Shown: positions 23,545 to 34,685 of the stretch, in pieces | How positions within the stretch are numbered: position 1 is the stretch's first letter | Layout: the number at the start of each line of letters is the position of its first letter | Origin: Saturnia japonica | Lineage: Eukaryota > Arthropoda > Insecta > Lepidoptera > Saturniidae | DNA: 64,000 nucleotides | Direction of reading: 5' to 3' | Assembly (NCBI GenBank): GCA_033032175.1 | Contig: CM065322.1 | Coordinates: 3,162,001-3,226,000 of the forward strand | Program-made: the position numbers and the translations under genes | Notes under the pieces: model-generated | Seen by the model: only the letters and a program-made list of their open reading frames with translations | Databases searched by the model: none | Told to the model about the DNA's origin: nothing

Positions 23545-23700
23545 CCTATTGATTAGTGCAATAACATAATGAATGTCAGTTTTATTGCATTTTTTTAGTT
23601 GGTTCGATTCCCGATATAGGTTATCTTTATTAGAAAATCTGTGAATGCAGTTATTATCACTTCAAAAAATAAAATAATATTTCCTTTGAGTACAAATTGA
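23545..23700 (+). mobile_element. tRNA-derived SINE copy 3
   Basis: The tRNA-like head (about 23546-23622) has A-box-like TTAGTGCAATA and B-box GGTTCGATTCC (23601-23611), followed by the same body as copies 1 and 2 but in the opposite orientation to them. It ends near the TTTAGTATACTTTTCCTCC sequence, also found inverted in unit A near 10350 and again near 11100. Confidence 0.55.
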
Positions 23701-24034
23701 TATCTTCAATATTTAGTATACTTTTCCTCCACGTCCCGTTCGTTTTATCCAAAAGATATTAAATCTTTTAAATGAAGTAAATATTAAAACACAATTTAAA
23801 ACAAACCAATCCATCAAATGACAATTCCCTCGTAACTCAAGATATTCCCTCAAAAAATTTGTAACAGATTTTGTGTGAATCCATTGTATTAAATCGCCCC
23901 ACAAGTAAGTATAAATATTCAATGGGCTATCGGCACAAGTGTCGTCCACGGTACTCAGAGTTGTCGCGAGATTATGACAGATGGCGTTTAAAATGACCTC
24001 CCTTTGTGGCGGAAAAATATTTTTTTAAATTATG

Positions 24035-24485
24035 TATGTATACATTTAATAAAACTAAAGTGTCTGTTTGTAATGTCATAATAACAGTTTTATACTTAAT
24101 ACATATGAAAGTATATACGATACCTATAACAAAAAGCCCATTTAGAAAAAAAATTCTGTCTGTCTGTCTGTTTGTTCCGGGTAATCTCCGAAATGGTTGG
24201 ACCGATTTTGACGGGACTTTCACTGATAGATAGCTGATGATATAGGGAGTAACTTAGGCTACTTTTATTTTAGAAAAAGAATTGGGGTTCCCCACAAATA
24301 AAAAAAAATACTGGTCATAGTGAATCAATTCGGGTGCTTAAATGGCTTATGCTGAGTAAACCATAAGAGATATAGCAAATTAATTTACTACATAATTGTA
24401 GACCTACAAAAAGTCTGAGAGCGAGGAAGCAAGATTCGCGCGGACATTCTGTAGTTCACGTGAGCGAAGCCACGGGCTCAGCTAG
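24035..24485 (+). mobile_element. Helitron-like element
   Basis: Interior block CTCCGAAATGGTTGGACCGA, then ACTTTCACTGATAGATAGCT, and end GGGCTCAGCTAG followed by T. Same family and orientation as 6500-6890. The 5' end is uncertain. Confidence 0.58.
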
Positions 24486-25315
24486 TCTATAATAAAGGGA
24501 ACACTATAAGCTTAACTATTATTAATAATTAAAAAAAAAACAATAATAAAAAATAGGCAGTCATGGAGAATGCCGACAAAAGTGTAAACTTAAAACACTG
24601 AGTATCTGCTCTTTTTTAATTTTAAATCAATTATAGTTTGAATAATAATTTAAACATAATTTTTAAATTCAAATTATTAACATTAATCTTGTTTTTCACA
24701 TCTATTGGCAATCCGAGCAATAATTAACATAGTTCAATTAAGTTAGTTGAGTATTCCTCAAATGCGATAAGCTGTCACGCTCTGTTATACTGAAATAGTG
24801 TTCTGTTTCACTGAAACTCTCGCGGTTCGCGGTTGCCAAAAGGATTTTATGAGTCCTTTATTTTCCATTGTACATTGCTCGTTTCAAAGAGAGTTAACTT
24901 TGGAACTTCCAAGTAAAAAGGTAATGTTTAATTTTACAATAAATTCAACAGGTCATACCTATAGCTATAGATATATTGTTACATGTCGGTGACGCGAGGT
25001 GACGCGAAATTATAAGATTTACTCGATACCAAAATCGCATAAAGTGCTTAACTAATGTGTACAGTTTTCAATTCAAAATACTATCGTGACTTTTTTGTAT
25101 TTTCAATGTTATGAATTCCATCATAGTCATTATTTATTGATTATAATGTTTTGTTTACAAGATAATAATCTCAATGGTTTATGCAATACTTAAACAAAAA
25201 CAAATTTGTAATGTAGTATAGATACATGAATCCTGCACATTGTTAGGAATATTGAATTATGAAAACAGAAGGATATTCATTACCTTTCGGTATTTTAATA
25301 GTAACCTATCTAATA
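24486..25315. other. AT-rich intergenic sequence
   Basis: No coding region or recognisable repeat found. A short ORF at 24798-24992 shows no family features. Confidence 0.4.
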
Positions 25316-25681
25316 GCGGTGGGCGATTATGAGCTAATCTAATGTAATCATGCAATTATGAAGATATCTTGAGATATTTCAATTAAAGACATTAGTATTT
25401 ACTAATAATTAGTAGTTTGATGATGAGTGATCATTCATTTATAAACGATGTACCTACCATTAATAATTCCAAATGCTAGGTAATTAATTTGATAAAATTA
25501 GTAATTATTATGACCGAACGACTGGGTGACCTTTTTTTCTAGTTTACCACTCTCGCCGACTTATGGGTAATACATCAAAGACTCCATTATGAATGATCAT
25601 TCATATTCATAATACAATTATGAATTATAACTCATATTTCAAATATCTCGATTATGTAAATCATTCATAATTGCCCACCTC
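25316..25681. mobile_element. TA-flanked MITE with inverted ends
   Basis: A 366-bp element with ends G(C/A)GGTGGGC(G/A)ATTATGA in inverted orientation, flanked by TA on both sides (25314-25315 and 25682-25683). There is no ORF. The interior is rich in CATTCATAATT-like inverted motifs, so it may fold on itself. TA flanks suggest mobilisation by a Tc1/mariner-type transposase. Degenerate relatives are in both P450 introns. Confidence 0.68.
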
Positions 25682-25683
25682 TA

Positions 25684-27470
25684 CTTTATATGTATCATTA
25701 AAGCTGCTGGGCAATGTAATTACCACGCAGTGCTGCCAGACCAAGGGATTTCTCCTAATTTTAAGGGGGTTTAAGGTCATCGGGGGAAACTTTTTAACAT
25801 TAAATTTACTCGGGTATTTTTTTTTTATTTTAAGCACAATTTTTTGACTTTGCTTATTTTGGACTCGGCTATGGATATATGGAAAGGAAATTAAAGAACA
25901 AGTTTTCCATAAAAAGGCCGCTCTGTTCGGATTTTGCGTTTCTTTTGTCTGCAACTCGAATCTTAGGGGGATTTCGTGTCAGACCTGGAAGCAATATCAC
26001 CAATCGAGCTCATGAATGACCTACCGACACTCAGGTTTTTTAAAGAATTAATCCTCCACCGTAATTTATCCGTGTTACCTGATTAAATTAAAATTTATAC
26101 ATTTACGAAAATTCCGGAAAATACTTTATAGTGAATATATTGCCAGGTTTGAACGATTTCTTTTTGAATATTAATATAAGATTTAATCGATTAGAAGCCG
26201 AGTGTCTCACAGTACCCCAATATCCATTACCGTTAATATAAAAAGTCACAGTAGTATGTTATTCGTGTAGATTTATCCAAATATCTTATTTGCATACATG
26301 TCATTGCACGTGTCGGGAGTCGCTTCACGGGGATTACATTTATTTTCAATCTTCTTTCTTGATTGCCGTCCGCCCGTTTGCATCATTGTTTTGTTTATTA
26401 TGTTAAAAATAGCGTCCCCTTATGAATATATTATATCAATTCTATGAAATACTGATACTACTTTAGTTCTTCTTCTACATCCTTATTTCGGCAATCAATT
26501 ATCGTTATTATAGATTTGATACTGCTATTATCAATAGGATAATTATTATTTAGTATTCTGTTGACTTCAGTGTTCTAACGAAATGATGGCCTCTTGTCCT
26601 TCCATTCCAGGGAGTTTGTAGCATTTCAGAATGAATATACAATGTTTTCAAGTAAAATTAACCAAACCGAAATTTAGCAATACTCTTTAGTGATTATAAG
26701 GGAACTCAGTTCACTTCAATGGTTAAATATCTAGTCAAAGCTGCGCTTTGAAATCAACAAAAGGTTTTCCAATTTGAAAGTTTAATAATTAAACTTTACA
26801 GTTATTAATTTCTTCATTCATTTATTTATTCATTCGATATGAAATAAAAGGGGACGAAAATCTCTTTTTTGATTATCGAAACATTTACTTGTTAATACCA
26901 AAAGTATTCACTGTTGCATAAATTATTAAAATTTGAAATTTGATACGTGTTCTTTTAATTTAATATCAATCTAATAGTTTCATAATTTTAGACTTCTTAG
27001 TAAATAAATGCGGTACAACAACGCCATTGGAAAAAAATTTGTTACAACAACATTTTCTTTAATGTGGTTCAGTTCAAATTTGTAATCTAACAAATGTAAT
27101 CAAAAATCTAACAAATATAATATACAGACCAGAACGTTAATAAAATCTTCAATATCATCCCTTAAATGATACCCCAGACCAATGTACAGAGGGGTCAAGC
27201 AAAAAAAACAGTGGTTAGTACCGGAGCAAGATGTCCGGCACAGTTTGTCTTCATTGCAGACAGGTTTATTGTTGGGGCTGCGGTAAATAATATCGACGCG
27301 AGAAATGTCATGCAACATTCATGAGTGTTGTTGATACGTACAGCATGTTCCAATATTGAACTCTAATAATAAATTCAAATTTACAATATTATCCAAAACT
27401 GTGGTAATATTGGCTAAGACGTTATGGGTCACATAGATTTGATTTGATTCACAAATGCCTATAAAACTTG
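25684..27470. other. AT-rich intergenic sequence, no gene recognised
   Basis: Only short ORFs. A minus-strand ORF at 27100-27318 is moderately Cys-rich (VCNEDKLCRTSCSGTNHC) but has no supporting context, promoter or splice evidence. The segment near 25720-25990 looks repeat-like. Confidence 0.35.
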
Positions 27471-27477
27471 TCTTAAT

Positions 27478-27960
27478 TTGAATGCTGGGTAACAAGGAAG
27501 ATGGATGAAAGAAGATTACAAGTGGCAGAGATGCAAATGGTAAGATGGATGTGTAGAACGACTAGAATGAACACAATTAATAAAGACACTTTAAAGTGGA
27601 CCGACGACCTGATGAAGGTTGCGAAATCCCGTTGGATATGAGCAATGCGGGAATCGATCTTTGGGGAAGACCTATGTCCAGCCGCACACATCTTTCGGCT
27701 GAATGAATGGAAGGATGGAATAAGATTAGGAATAACTATGTCAGAAGAATTATGAAAATAGCACCAGTTACAGAGAAATACCATGTTATGAGATCATATA
27801 ATTAGAAGTGTGCTAAACATGAAGAAAAACAGACAGAGGAAGACCTAAGAAGCAATGAGCGAACTGTGGGAGGAATGGTATAAGTATAAAGGTACTGAGA
27901 TGGCAAGTAATAGAGAAGAGTGAAAGAGAAATAATATATTTTTTCTACTTAGGTAGGAAA
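27478..27960 (+). mobile_element. LINE reverse-transcriptase C-terminal fragments
   Basis: Broken frames give LQVAEMQMVRWMCRTTRMN and then codons for a KWTDDLMKVAKSRW-type stretch and, after 27720, a KNRQRKT region. All are typical of the ends of RTE-type LINE ORFs. The parts look joined from more than one copy. Degenerate. Confidence 0.6.
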
Positions 27961-28556
27961 AGGGGTAAGAAGAAGATGAACAATCTATTACTTTTTGATA
28001 TCATACTCACAGCCATCGTGTAGGAAAACTAGACTATGAATATATTTAAGTAGAATATACATTTAAAATATTTATTTCTTCTTGGCGATAGATTTCCAGC
28101 TTGAGGGATACTAGTTGACCACAACAAAATACTTCTCCATAATGCTATAGTTGCAGCGAGGTTTTTTTTTCAATATGTATATTATTTTTCCGACAAAATT
28201 AAAATGATCTCTTGATTAAGTGATTTATAAATTTATGTGTGAACACATTCATGTTTCATACGTAATGACTGTAAAGTGGTGAAATGATACCTGTGCGTTG
28301 ATTGTCAGATACATATTGTTTCAGTTTTATACACAAAAATTATATTAAAACACGCAAAAAAAACCCAGCCTGTATAAAACGAGGTATAAGTGGATTCCCA
28401 GAATATCGCAGTAAGGGAATCATCTTTGTTTCTATTGAGGCCTAACAAGAATTATTGCGGCACAGCTGACGCCAACATACGATGGTACACGACGGTTGTT
28501 CAATGACCACGACTTTTTTTCTGATGCTACTGTTTATTTTATTAATACTAAATTTT

Positions 28557-28590
28557 GTTAATATTTGGCCTCTACATATTATATTCTACA
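28557..28590 (+). repeat. Solo mariner-end-like sequence
   Basis: TATTTGGCCTCTACATATTA resembles the left ends of the mariner relic at 21955 and the fragment at 55261. No transposase follows. Could be chance. Confidence 0.3.
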
Positions 28591-28613
28591 CAAATATAAA
28601 TGAAAATTTTTAA

Positions 28614-28965
28614 TCTATACAAATAAAAAAATAATTGTTTGTTTGTAATGTCAAAATAATATATTTTGAAATAGAGAGCATAAGCAGTAGGTACTTAAAA
28701 CAAAAAAAAAAAAAACAATTTGAATATTTTTTACTATTTGTTTGTCGGCCTATTTGTTCCGTCTAATCTCCGAAACGGTTAAACTGATTTTAACGGGACT
28801 TTAACTGGCAGATAGCTGATGTTATATGGAGTAAAATAAGCTACTTGTAATTACGGTAATAATTATGGTTCCGCGGAAAAAAGAGAAAACTCCATGCGCA
28901 CGTCCCCCTTCGCCGCCATCGCCACATTCGAAATTATACACGGACAAAGTCGCAGGCACAGCTTG
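28614..28965 (+). mobile_element. Helitron-like element, near complete
   Basis: Starts TCTATACAAATA directly after an A, contains CTCCGAAACGGTTAAACTGA, and ends GGCACAGCTTG followed by T. The terminal CTTG replaces the usual CTAG, probably by point mutation. About 352 bp, no ORF. Confidence 0.6.
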
Positions 28966-29394
28966 TTTTAATATAATCATACAGACGATTTAAATACAAA
29001 ACTTAGATGTATTTCATGTTAGAATTAAATTTCTTCTATAATCATGATCAGTAACAATACATTGAAATAAGTATACGTTATTACGATAATGAAATTTATC
29101 GAGAAAAATATTCACCCCCGGATACATAATAATCCGTAGTTTTATCTCAAAATGTAGTTAAACGCGACCATTTCTCGTATATTGTATTAAAGGGAGATTT
29201 AATCAAATCTGTTTAGGGTAGGCTAGATAATAGGATATTATGATCCACTTTAGTTTTTTTATCTGGTTTACCGTTGAGATCAATAATAAGATTTATTTGA
29301 TTATGTTACTGTCTTTTTCTATTAGTATTGATTTACTAGAAATTAACTTCGGGTCCGCTTTCCAAATATACTCCACGACAAGATAATTTAAAAA

Positions 29395-29600
29395 CAAAAA
29401 AGAAAACCAACTTCAATGATTTTGAAGAGTTCCCTGGTGTATCTTCAAAGTCTAAGGTCCAATGCAAATGAAAATAAAACGAGAATACCTTGAGGTTACT
29501 TTTCCCTTTCCAACAAAAAAAAAAGAATCACTTAAATTGGTTCATAAAAAAAAACAAGTTATGACTGAACATACATAAAAAATATACAATTAATTGAGAA
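29395..29600 (+). repeat. Dispersed repeat, family 1, copy 2
   Basis: Clear relative of 1615-1800, including the GTGTATCTTCAAAG and AAGGTCCAATG blocks. Confidence 0.55.
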
Positions 29601-31314
29601 TCTAATTTTTTTGAAATCATTTAAAAAATAAAATTAAACTTCTCCCGAGTGACAGTTAAAATGTGACTTCCCAAATGTTATTATTTTAAAAAGGCATTGT
29701 AAACATTCTATAAATTAGTATAGGTATTATTATAAAGTATAAAGTTATTAGTATAAAGAGATTTTTGTACCTATTTAACCCTTTGACTCTGTTGGCGCGT
29801 GTAAATTTTTTGTGTTTTCAATGTTTCCCGCACAATCTACCACCACATAACCACTCCCTTTCCCTACACCCCGCTGGCAACACAAACCATTGCAGAACGT
29901 AAGCGCATGGCGTTGGTACTCGGACAACGCCCCGCGCATTAATAATTGATGTAACAGTTGAATTTTGCACAACCACCGCTGAAAATATAACGCGCAGTGA
30001 ATCTGGCTCGGAAGACCTTCACCACGAGTATTTTATAAATTTGAAGAAGAGTTATCGTCGAGAAATAGTCACATACGCCACGAGTCGCCATTATCGCAGT
30101 GAGTTCTATGGTACATATTTTTCCCGCATCCGTATCATCTAAGTTTTAAAGGCCTCTTCGAGCTGAACATACCATTTGTTTTGATCACTTCTCCCCAGAT
30201 TGCAACTATATAGTTCCTTTTAGATAAATTTTATTATTCAAAGTTTACGTTGTATCTAGCCAGCAACCTCACCGCATTGTTACAATAAGTTATTTTGTTA
30301 TTGTTAATTAAAACAAACGCATTAATACGGTTATAATTGCAAATATATGCTTATATATGCATTATAATTTCCATAACTCATTAATTGTTATTAAAAATCG
30401 CGAATTGTTAACTTTATACCAAGGTAGTTTGAAAAAAATTTTCTCAATAAAATTAGTTTCACGTTTGCTTTATAAATAAATAACTTAGATCATATTAAAT
30501 ACATACTGGTTTCAATTTCTTATTTCCTTTATTATATTGTTATTCGTTTTATTTGTCGTATTCCGTAGGTACCTACCTATATTTGTTCAAAATGCCACCG
30601 AAAAGAGAGGTTCTTTCTACCATATCTGAAGCATACCTACCTACCAACTTATAAAATATGACAGCGAATTACGACATGCGTCACAAAGTCGAAATAAATG
30701 ATTTAAATAATAGTAAAGAACAAAAATAAATGTTTCTTTGTACTCTTCAAACTCTGGACCAAATTCGAATTGAATTTAGCAAAACATTAGATTAACAAAC
30801 AAGACTTGCAATCCGCTACAATTAAAAAGAGAATTCTAGAACCACCCCGCATTTTCGTCTTTCGCCATTGAGATTGTTTCCTTTCAAAGCGACATACGAC
30901 ACTGACCCTTATTGTATATAAGTTTTAAGTCGAATGTTCATTATAATAATTTGCTTACTAACGACGATAATTTATATTATTTATTGTAAGTTAACAACAG
31001 GTAGGCCCGATCCGTTTTCGCTGGCTATCACCGTGTTCGGATATGTGTGTTAATTTAAAATTCGTTATTAGATCGGTATGAGGATACACGGATCTTAGCG
31101 TCTGCTTACAATTTACATCGATAAGTTGGTGGATTATAAAATTAACGCGACCGCTTCCGCTGCCAGTTTTAAAAGTTTCTTAGATAATTATGTATCGGCA
31201 GTAGTAGGTGCATTGAAAAACCTACAAATTAATGACCTGAGACCTCCCGGATTATATTTTATTACATATCGTTTTAAAAAAGTACTTCGAATACTACTCA
31301 CACTGTTGAACGAT
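29601..31314. other. Intergenic sequence, no gene recognised
   Basis: A slightly GC-richer patch around 29820-30010 and a second around 30840-31110 have no family-like ORF. The 65-aa ORF at 31126-31323 is not recognised. Confidence 0.35.
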
Positions 31315-31545
31315 TGTTTTTAACCGAATTCAACAAAAGGCGGGAGGGAGGTTACTCAATTCGCATATATATTTTTTTATGGATGTTCACTCATAACTTC
31401 TTTGTTTATGTACCGATTTTGATAAAACTTTTTTTGTTGGATAGGGGATACTCCAAGGTGGTCCCATTTAATTTCATTAGCATTAGACCTTCAACTTCGA
31501 AAATACACAAGGGGGACCTCTGCATTCTTTTTTGTTTAAAATTTA
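31315..31545 (-). repeat. Dispersed repeat, family 1, copy 3 (inverted)
   Basis: Reverse-complement relative of 1615-1800, with CACTCATAACTTCTTTGTT and CATTAGACCTTCAACTTCGA blocks. The ORF crossing it (31314-31568) is judged non-coding. Confidence 0.55.
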
Positions 31546-31706
31546 TTGTCTTTTATAAATTTTATTAGAAGTCAGTGTAAACCATAAACCTATACCCAAC
31601 CCGCGTTTAATTGGACTCAAAGAAGCATTTCAGTTCATATCAGTAGAGTATTGATATAATGACAATGGGTAGATTCTTAAATGTGAAATAGCAGATTTGG
31701 TCTCCA

Positions 31707-32205
31707 GGCTTACGCGCGAATCGCGCTACTCCCGCTCCTGGTTATAGGTATATGCTTATTGTAGGTGATGCTTAGAAGATAAATATACCTATGCAATCGC
31801 TGACGTTTTTCTAGGTCTTTTTAATATCTTTCATTATGTAGTAAGTATATTAATTTGATATATTTCTTAGTTTACTCAGCGTAAGTCATTTAAACGCCCA
31901 AATTGGTTCACCATGACCACTTTTTTTTTTAATTTGCGCGGAACCATAATTATTTTTCTAAAATAAAAGTAGAAGCTACTCCTTATAACAACAGCTATCT
32001 GCCAGTGAAAGTCCCGTTAAAATAGGTCCAACCATTTCCGAGAGTAGGTACCTGGAACAAACATGTTTGTTATAACAAAAGCAGTGTTTTGTTTTATTGT
32101 ATCATAGGTAGGTACCTATATACTTTCTTAAGAATTTAATAAAAAAGTGTTCTTTTGACAGTACAAACAGACATTACAATTTTATGAATCGTACCTATAG
32201 AATAG
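31707..32205 (-). mobile_element. Helitron-like element, 3' end missing
   Basis: Minus-strand copy with the shared interior (CAACCATTTCCGAGAG, TATCTGCCAGTGAAAGTCC). Its 5' side ends near ATAGAATAGAT. The CTAG terminus was not found at the other side. Confidence 0.5.
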
Positions 32206-33299
32206 ATAAATAAATGGGTATTTCTTTTTTTTTAAATATGTTTTTATGGATTTGATTCGATTTTCAGAGAGAAGTTATATTAATAATACAATGTACCTTT
32301 GTAGATGAAAGCGAAAAATACCTAACAATGCGACTTGTGGATAATAAATCATATATTACCTGAAGATTACTACGCAAGGGTTGCATGGAGACAGGCAATT
32401 TGTCATGCGGCCGCTCATGCGATGACTCGGAGACGGCTTACCCTTTTGAACATTCGGATTTTGTTATTGTTACGCTCCCGTGAGTATTTTTATTGGACAA
32501 ATTTAAGTCGAAATGGAATTTTAGCTTATTTTGAAGCATTCAGTTAAGTAAAAATGTTTCTGGAACAAAGCTCCACGGGACTTGTGGTGCGGTATCAAAC
32601 CTATTATGCGTAATGAAATTACTATCACTATCTATCGACCATTTGTACTATAAATGTAACGATAATATATTTCTTTAATTATAAGTTTTGTAGGTTTAAT
32701 TAATAATATATTTAGTAGTGTAGGTTTTATAGGCTATTTATTATTAAAAAGAACATTTTGACATGCATTTATAAGTAATGAAAGCCTTATAACTTGATAC
32801 TAAAAATATGGCAAAATTAATTTAGCTAGGTCGCTGGTAATTTAAATGTTGGAGAAATAAAAAACATGTAATGATTGTACACAGTCTAACTAGAGAAGAG
32901 ACATTAATCTTTTTTTATTTAGTATAGCTAAGTGAACATGAAATATCAAATATAAATTGGATGAAATTTAAATGTAACTTAAGTATTTTTAATTTATTAT
33001 AATAATAATATTGATTGACAGTATTATCATTGTGCTATAACACCATCTATTAGTATTACATGAAAACCAGAGCTACTGTAATTAATAATAAAACCATTAG
33101 ATGGAGCTTATTTTCCAATATGTAATTGTTAGATTTGAAAATAAAATAAACGACATAAGATTGTGAAATATATACAGATATATCCAATTATAGATTAATA
33201 ATTAGAGCTGTAGCACGAGTTACAACCCATTATTATTAATTAATGATAATATTATTATTTACCTTTTGATTTCATAATAATTATGTCCAAACAATAGAC
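32206..33299. other. AT-rich intergenic sequence
   Basis: No gene recognised. The 70-aa ORF at 32335-32547 has no recognisable features. Confidence 0.35.
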
Positions 33300-33700
33300 T
33301 ATCTATACTAATTAAAGCAGCAGAGTTTTTTTGCTTGTTTGTTTAAACTCTGGAACTATCAGTCGCTTTGAAAAAAAACTTTTTGTATATGATAGCCAGA
33401 TTCACAGGCAATAGTCTATGTCTAACATTAGGCTACAGCCCTCAGCTAGCCTTAAATATTTATTTTTATTAAGTAAGTCTGAAGTGGAAGCCCACCCGAA
33501 CTGCTTTATGCGCTTGCGCTGGCGTAATGGTTAATGATACGTAAATACAATATACTATACAAATATTGGTTCTTAATATATGTAAAAAAAAGCCCGCGAT
33601 AGCATATGCTTATTTCTTATACATAAGACACAATAAGGTATTTAGCAAATTGTTTTTGCTGAAGATTAAACATTGATTAGAGCATAGCATATTAATCCGG
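33300..33700. repeat. Dispersed repeat, family 2, inverted copy
   Basis: Shares reversed blocks with 14090-14480. The first bases, TCTATACTAATTAAAGCAG, also look like a Helitron-like 5' end, so two repeats may abut. Confidence 0.42.
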
Positions 33701-34339
33701 ATCAAAACAAATTACTTCTGCATAAAGACAATTTAATGAAGTTAATTTTCGCCCTTTAAAGCATTTTATTTGGATTCATAGCTTAGGTAATAATGAAAAA
33801 TTAAAATAACTTGTACTCGCGGGAAGTGATATGATAGTCTACACGGGTGCGTAGGCGGCGCGGTGTGTGACGTATCAAATTAACAAGGATAAAACTGTGG
33901 GGCACAGCAAGTAAGCCTAATTAATGTGTACAAATCTGATCATTACACGGCTAGGCCAATTCGAAAAGCAGGACTTGCATTAACAGTTTCATGACATACC
34001 TATTAAAATTTTTAATGGTTATTGTTTAGTATTTCAATTTTATGATTAAATTTCATTGTCTTGTTAAACTAATTGACGTTTGTATTCCACAGGTATCATA
34101 AGCACGTCGTTGTCGACTTTGAATCTATCCTAGGGAGCTCTGGAAACCTTACTATAGGAAGGACAAGGTTAGTTGGCTGCTATCTTTTGTAGGGTGAATG
34201 TATTTGACCAGTAGGACTACTCCAAGTAAAGAGAAATCTCCAAAGACATTTTTGCTGCGTCCTCTTGAAGAGTTGAGTATGAACGCTTGTTTGACTTGTT
34301 ATTTTTGCCACAAGTTCTATTTACCATTCTTAACTATAT

Positions 34340-34685
34340 CTAGCTGTGCCCGTGGCTTCGCTCACGTGGACTACAGAATGCCCGCCCGAATTTTCCTCCC
34401 CCGCTCCTAGCTATTTTAAAGACAAAAGTGCTTATTGTGGGTGTTCCTTAAAAGATAGACGTATGACATCATGACCAAACAAGATGACCTATAACATCAG
34501 CTATTTATCAGTGAAAGTCCCGTCAAAATGGGTCCAACCGTTTCGGAGATTACCAGACCAAACAGACAAAAAATTCTTTTTTTTTTAAATTAAAGTATTG
34601 CACTTATATACTTTCAAATATATTTACTAATAAACTGTTATTTTGACATTACAAACAGACACTTTAATTTTTTTAATTGTATAGA
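34340..34685 (-). mobile_element. Helitron-like element, complete-looking
   Basis: On the minus strand it starts TCTATACAATTAAAAAAATT directly after an A and ends CACGGGCACAGCTAG. The interior includes CCGAAACGGTTGGACCCATT. 346 bp, no ORF. Confidence 0.65.

Larger units (their letters stand above)
13205..23945 (+). repeat. Segmental duplication, unit B (P450 pseudogene)
   Basis: Repeats the order of unit A: upstream block 13530-14040, P450 exon 1, short intron (1767 bp), exon 2, 3' block, SINE, tail block ending near 23945. Additional inserts are about 2.6 kb between 14040 and 16640, separating the P450 from its original upstream block, and about 2.4 kb around 21050-23500 carrying a mariner relic. 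Confidence 0.78.

Noticed and set aside
27100..27318. Cys-rich small protein on the minus strand
   Set aside because: Cys residues are clustered but there is no signal peptide or splice pattern, and LINE fragments lie nearby. Not enough to call a gene.
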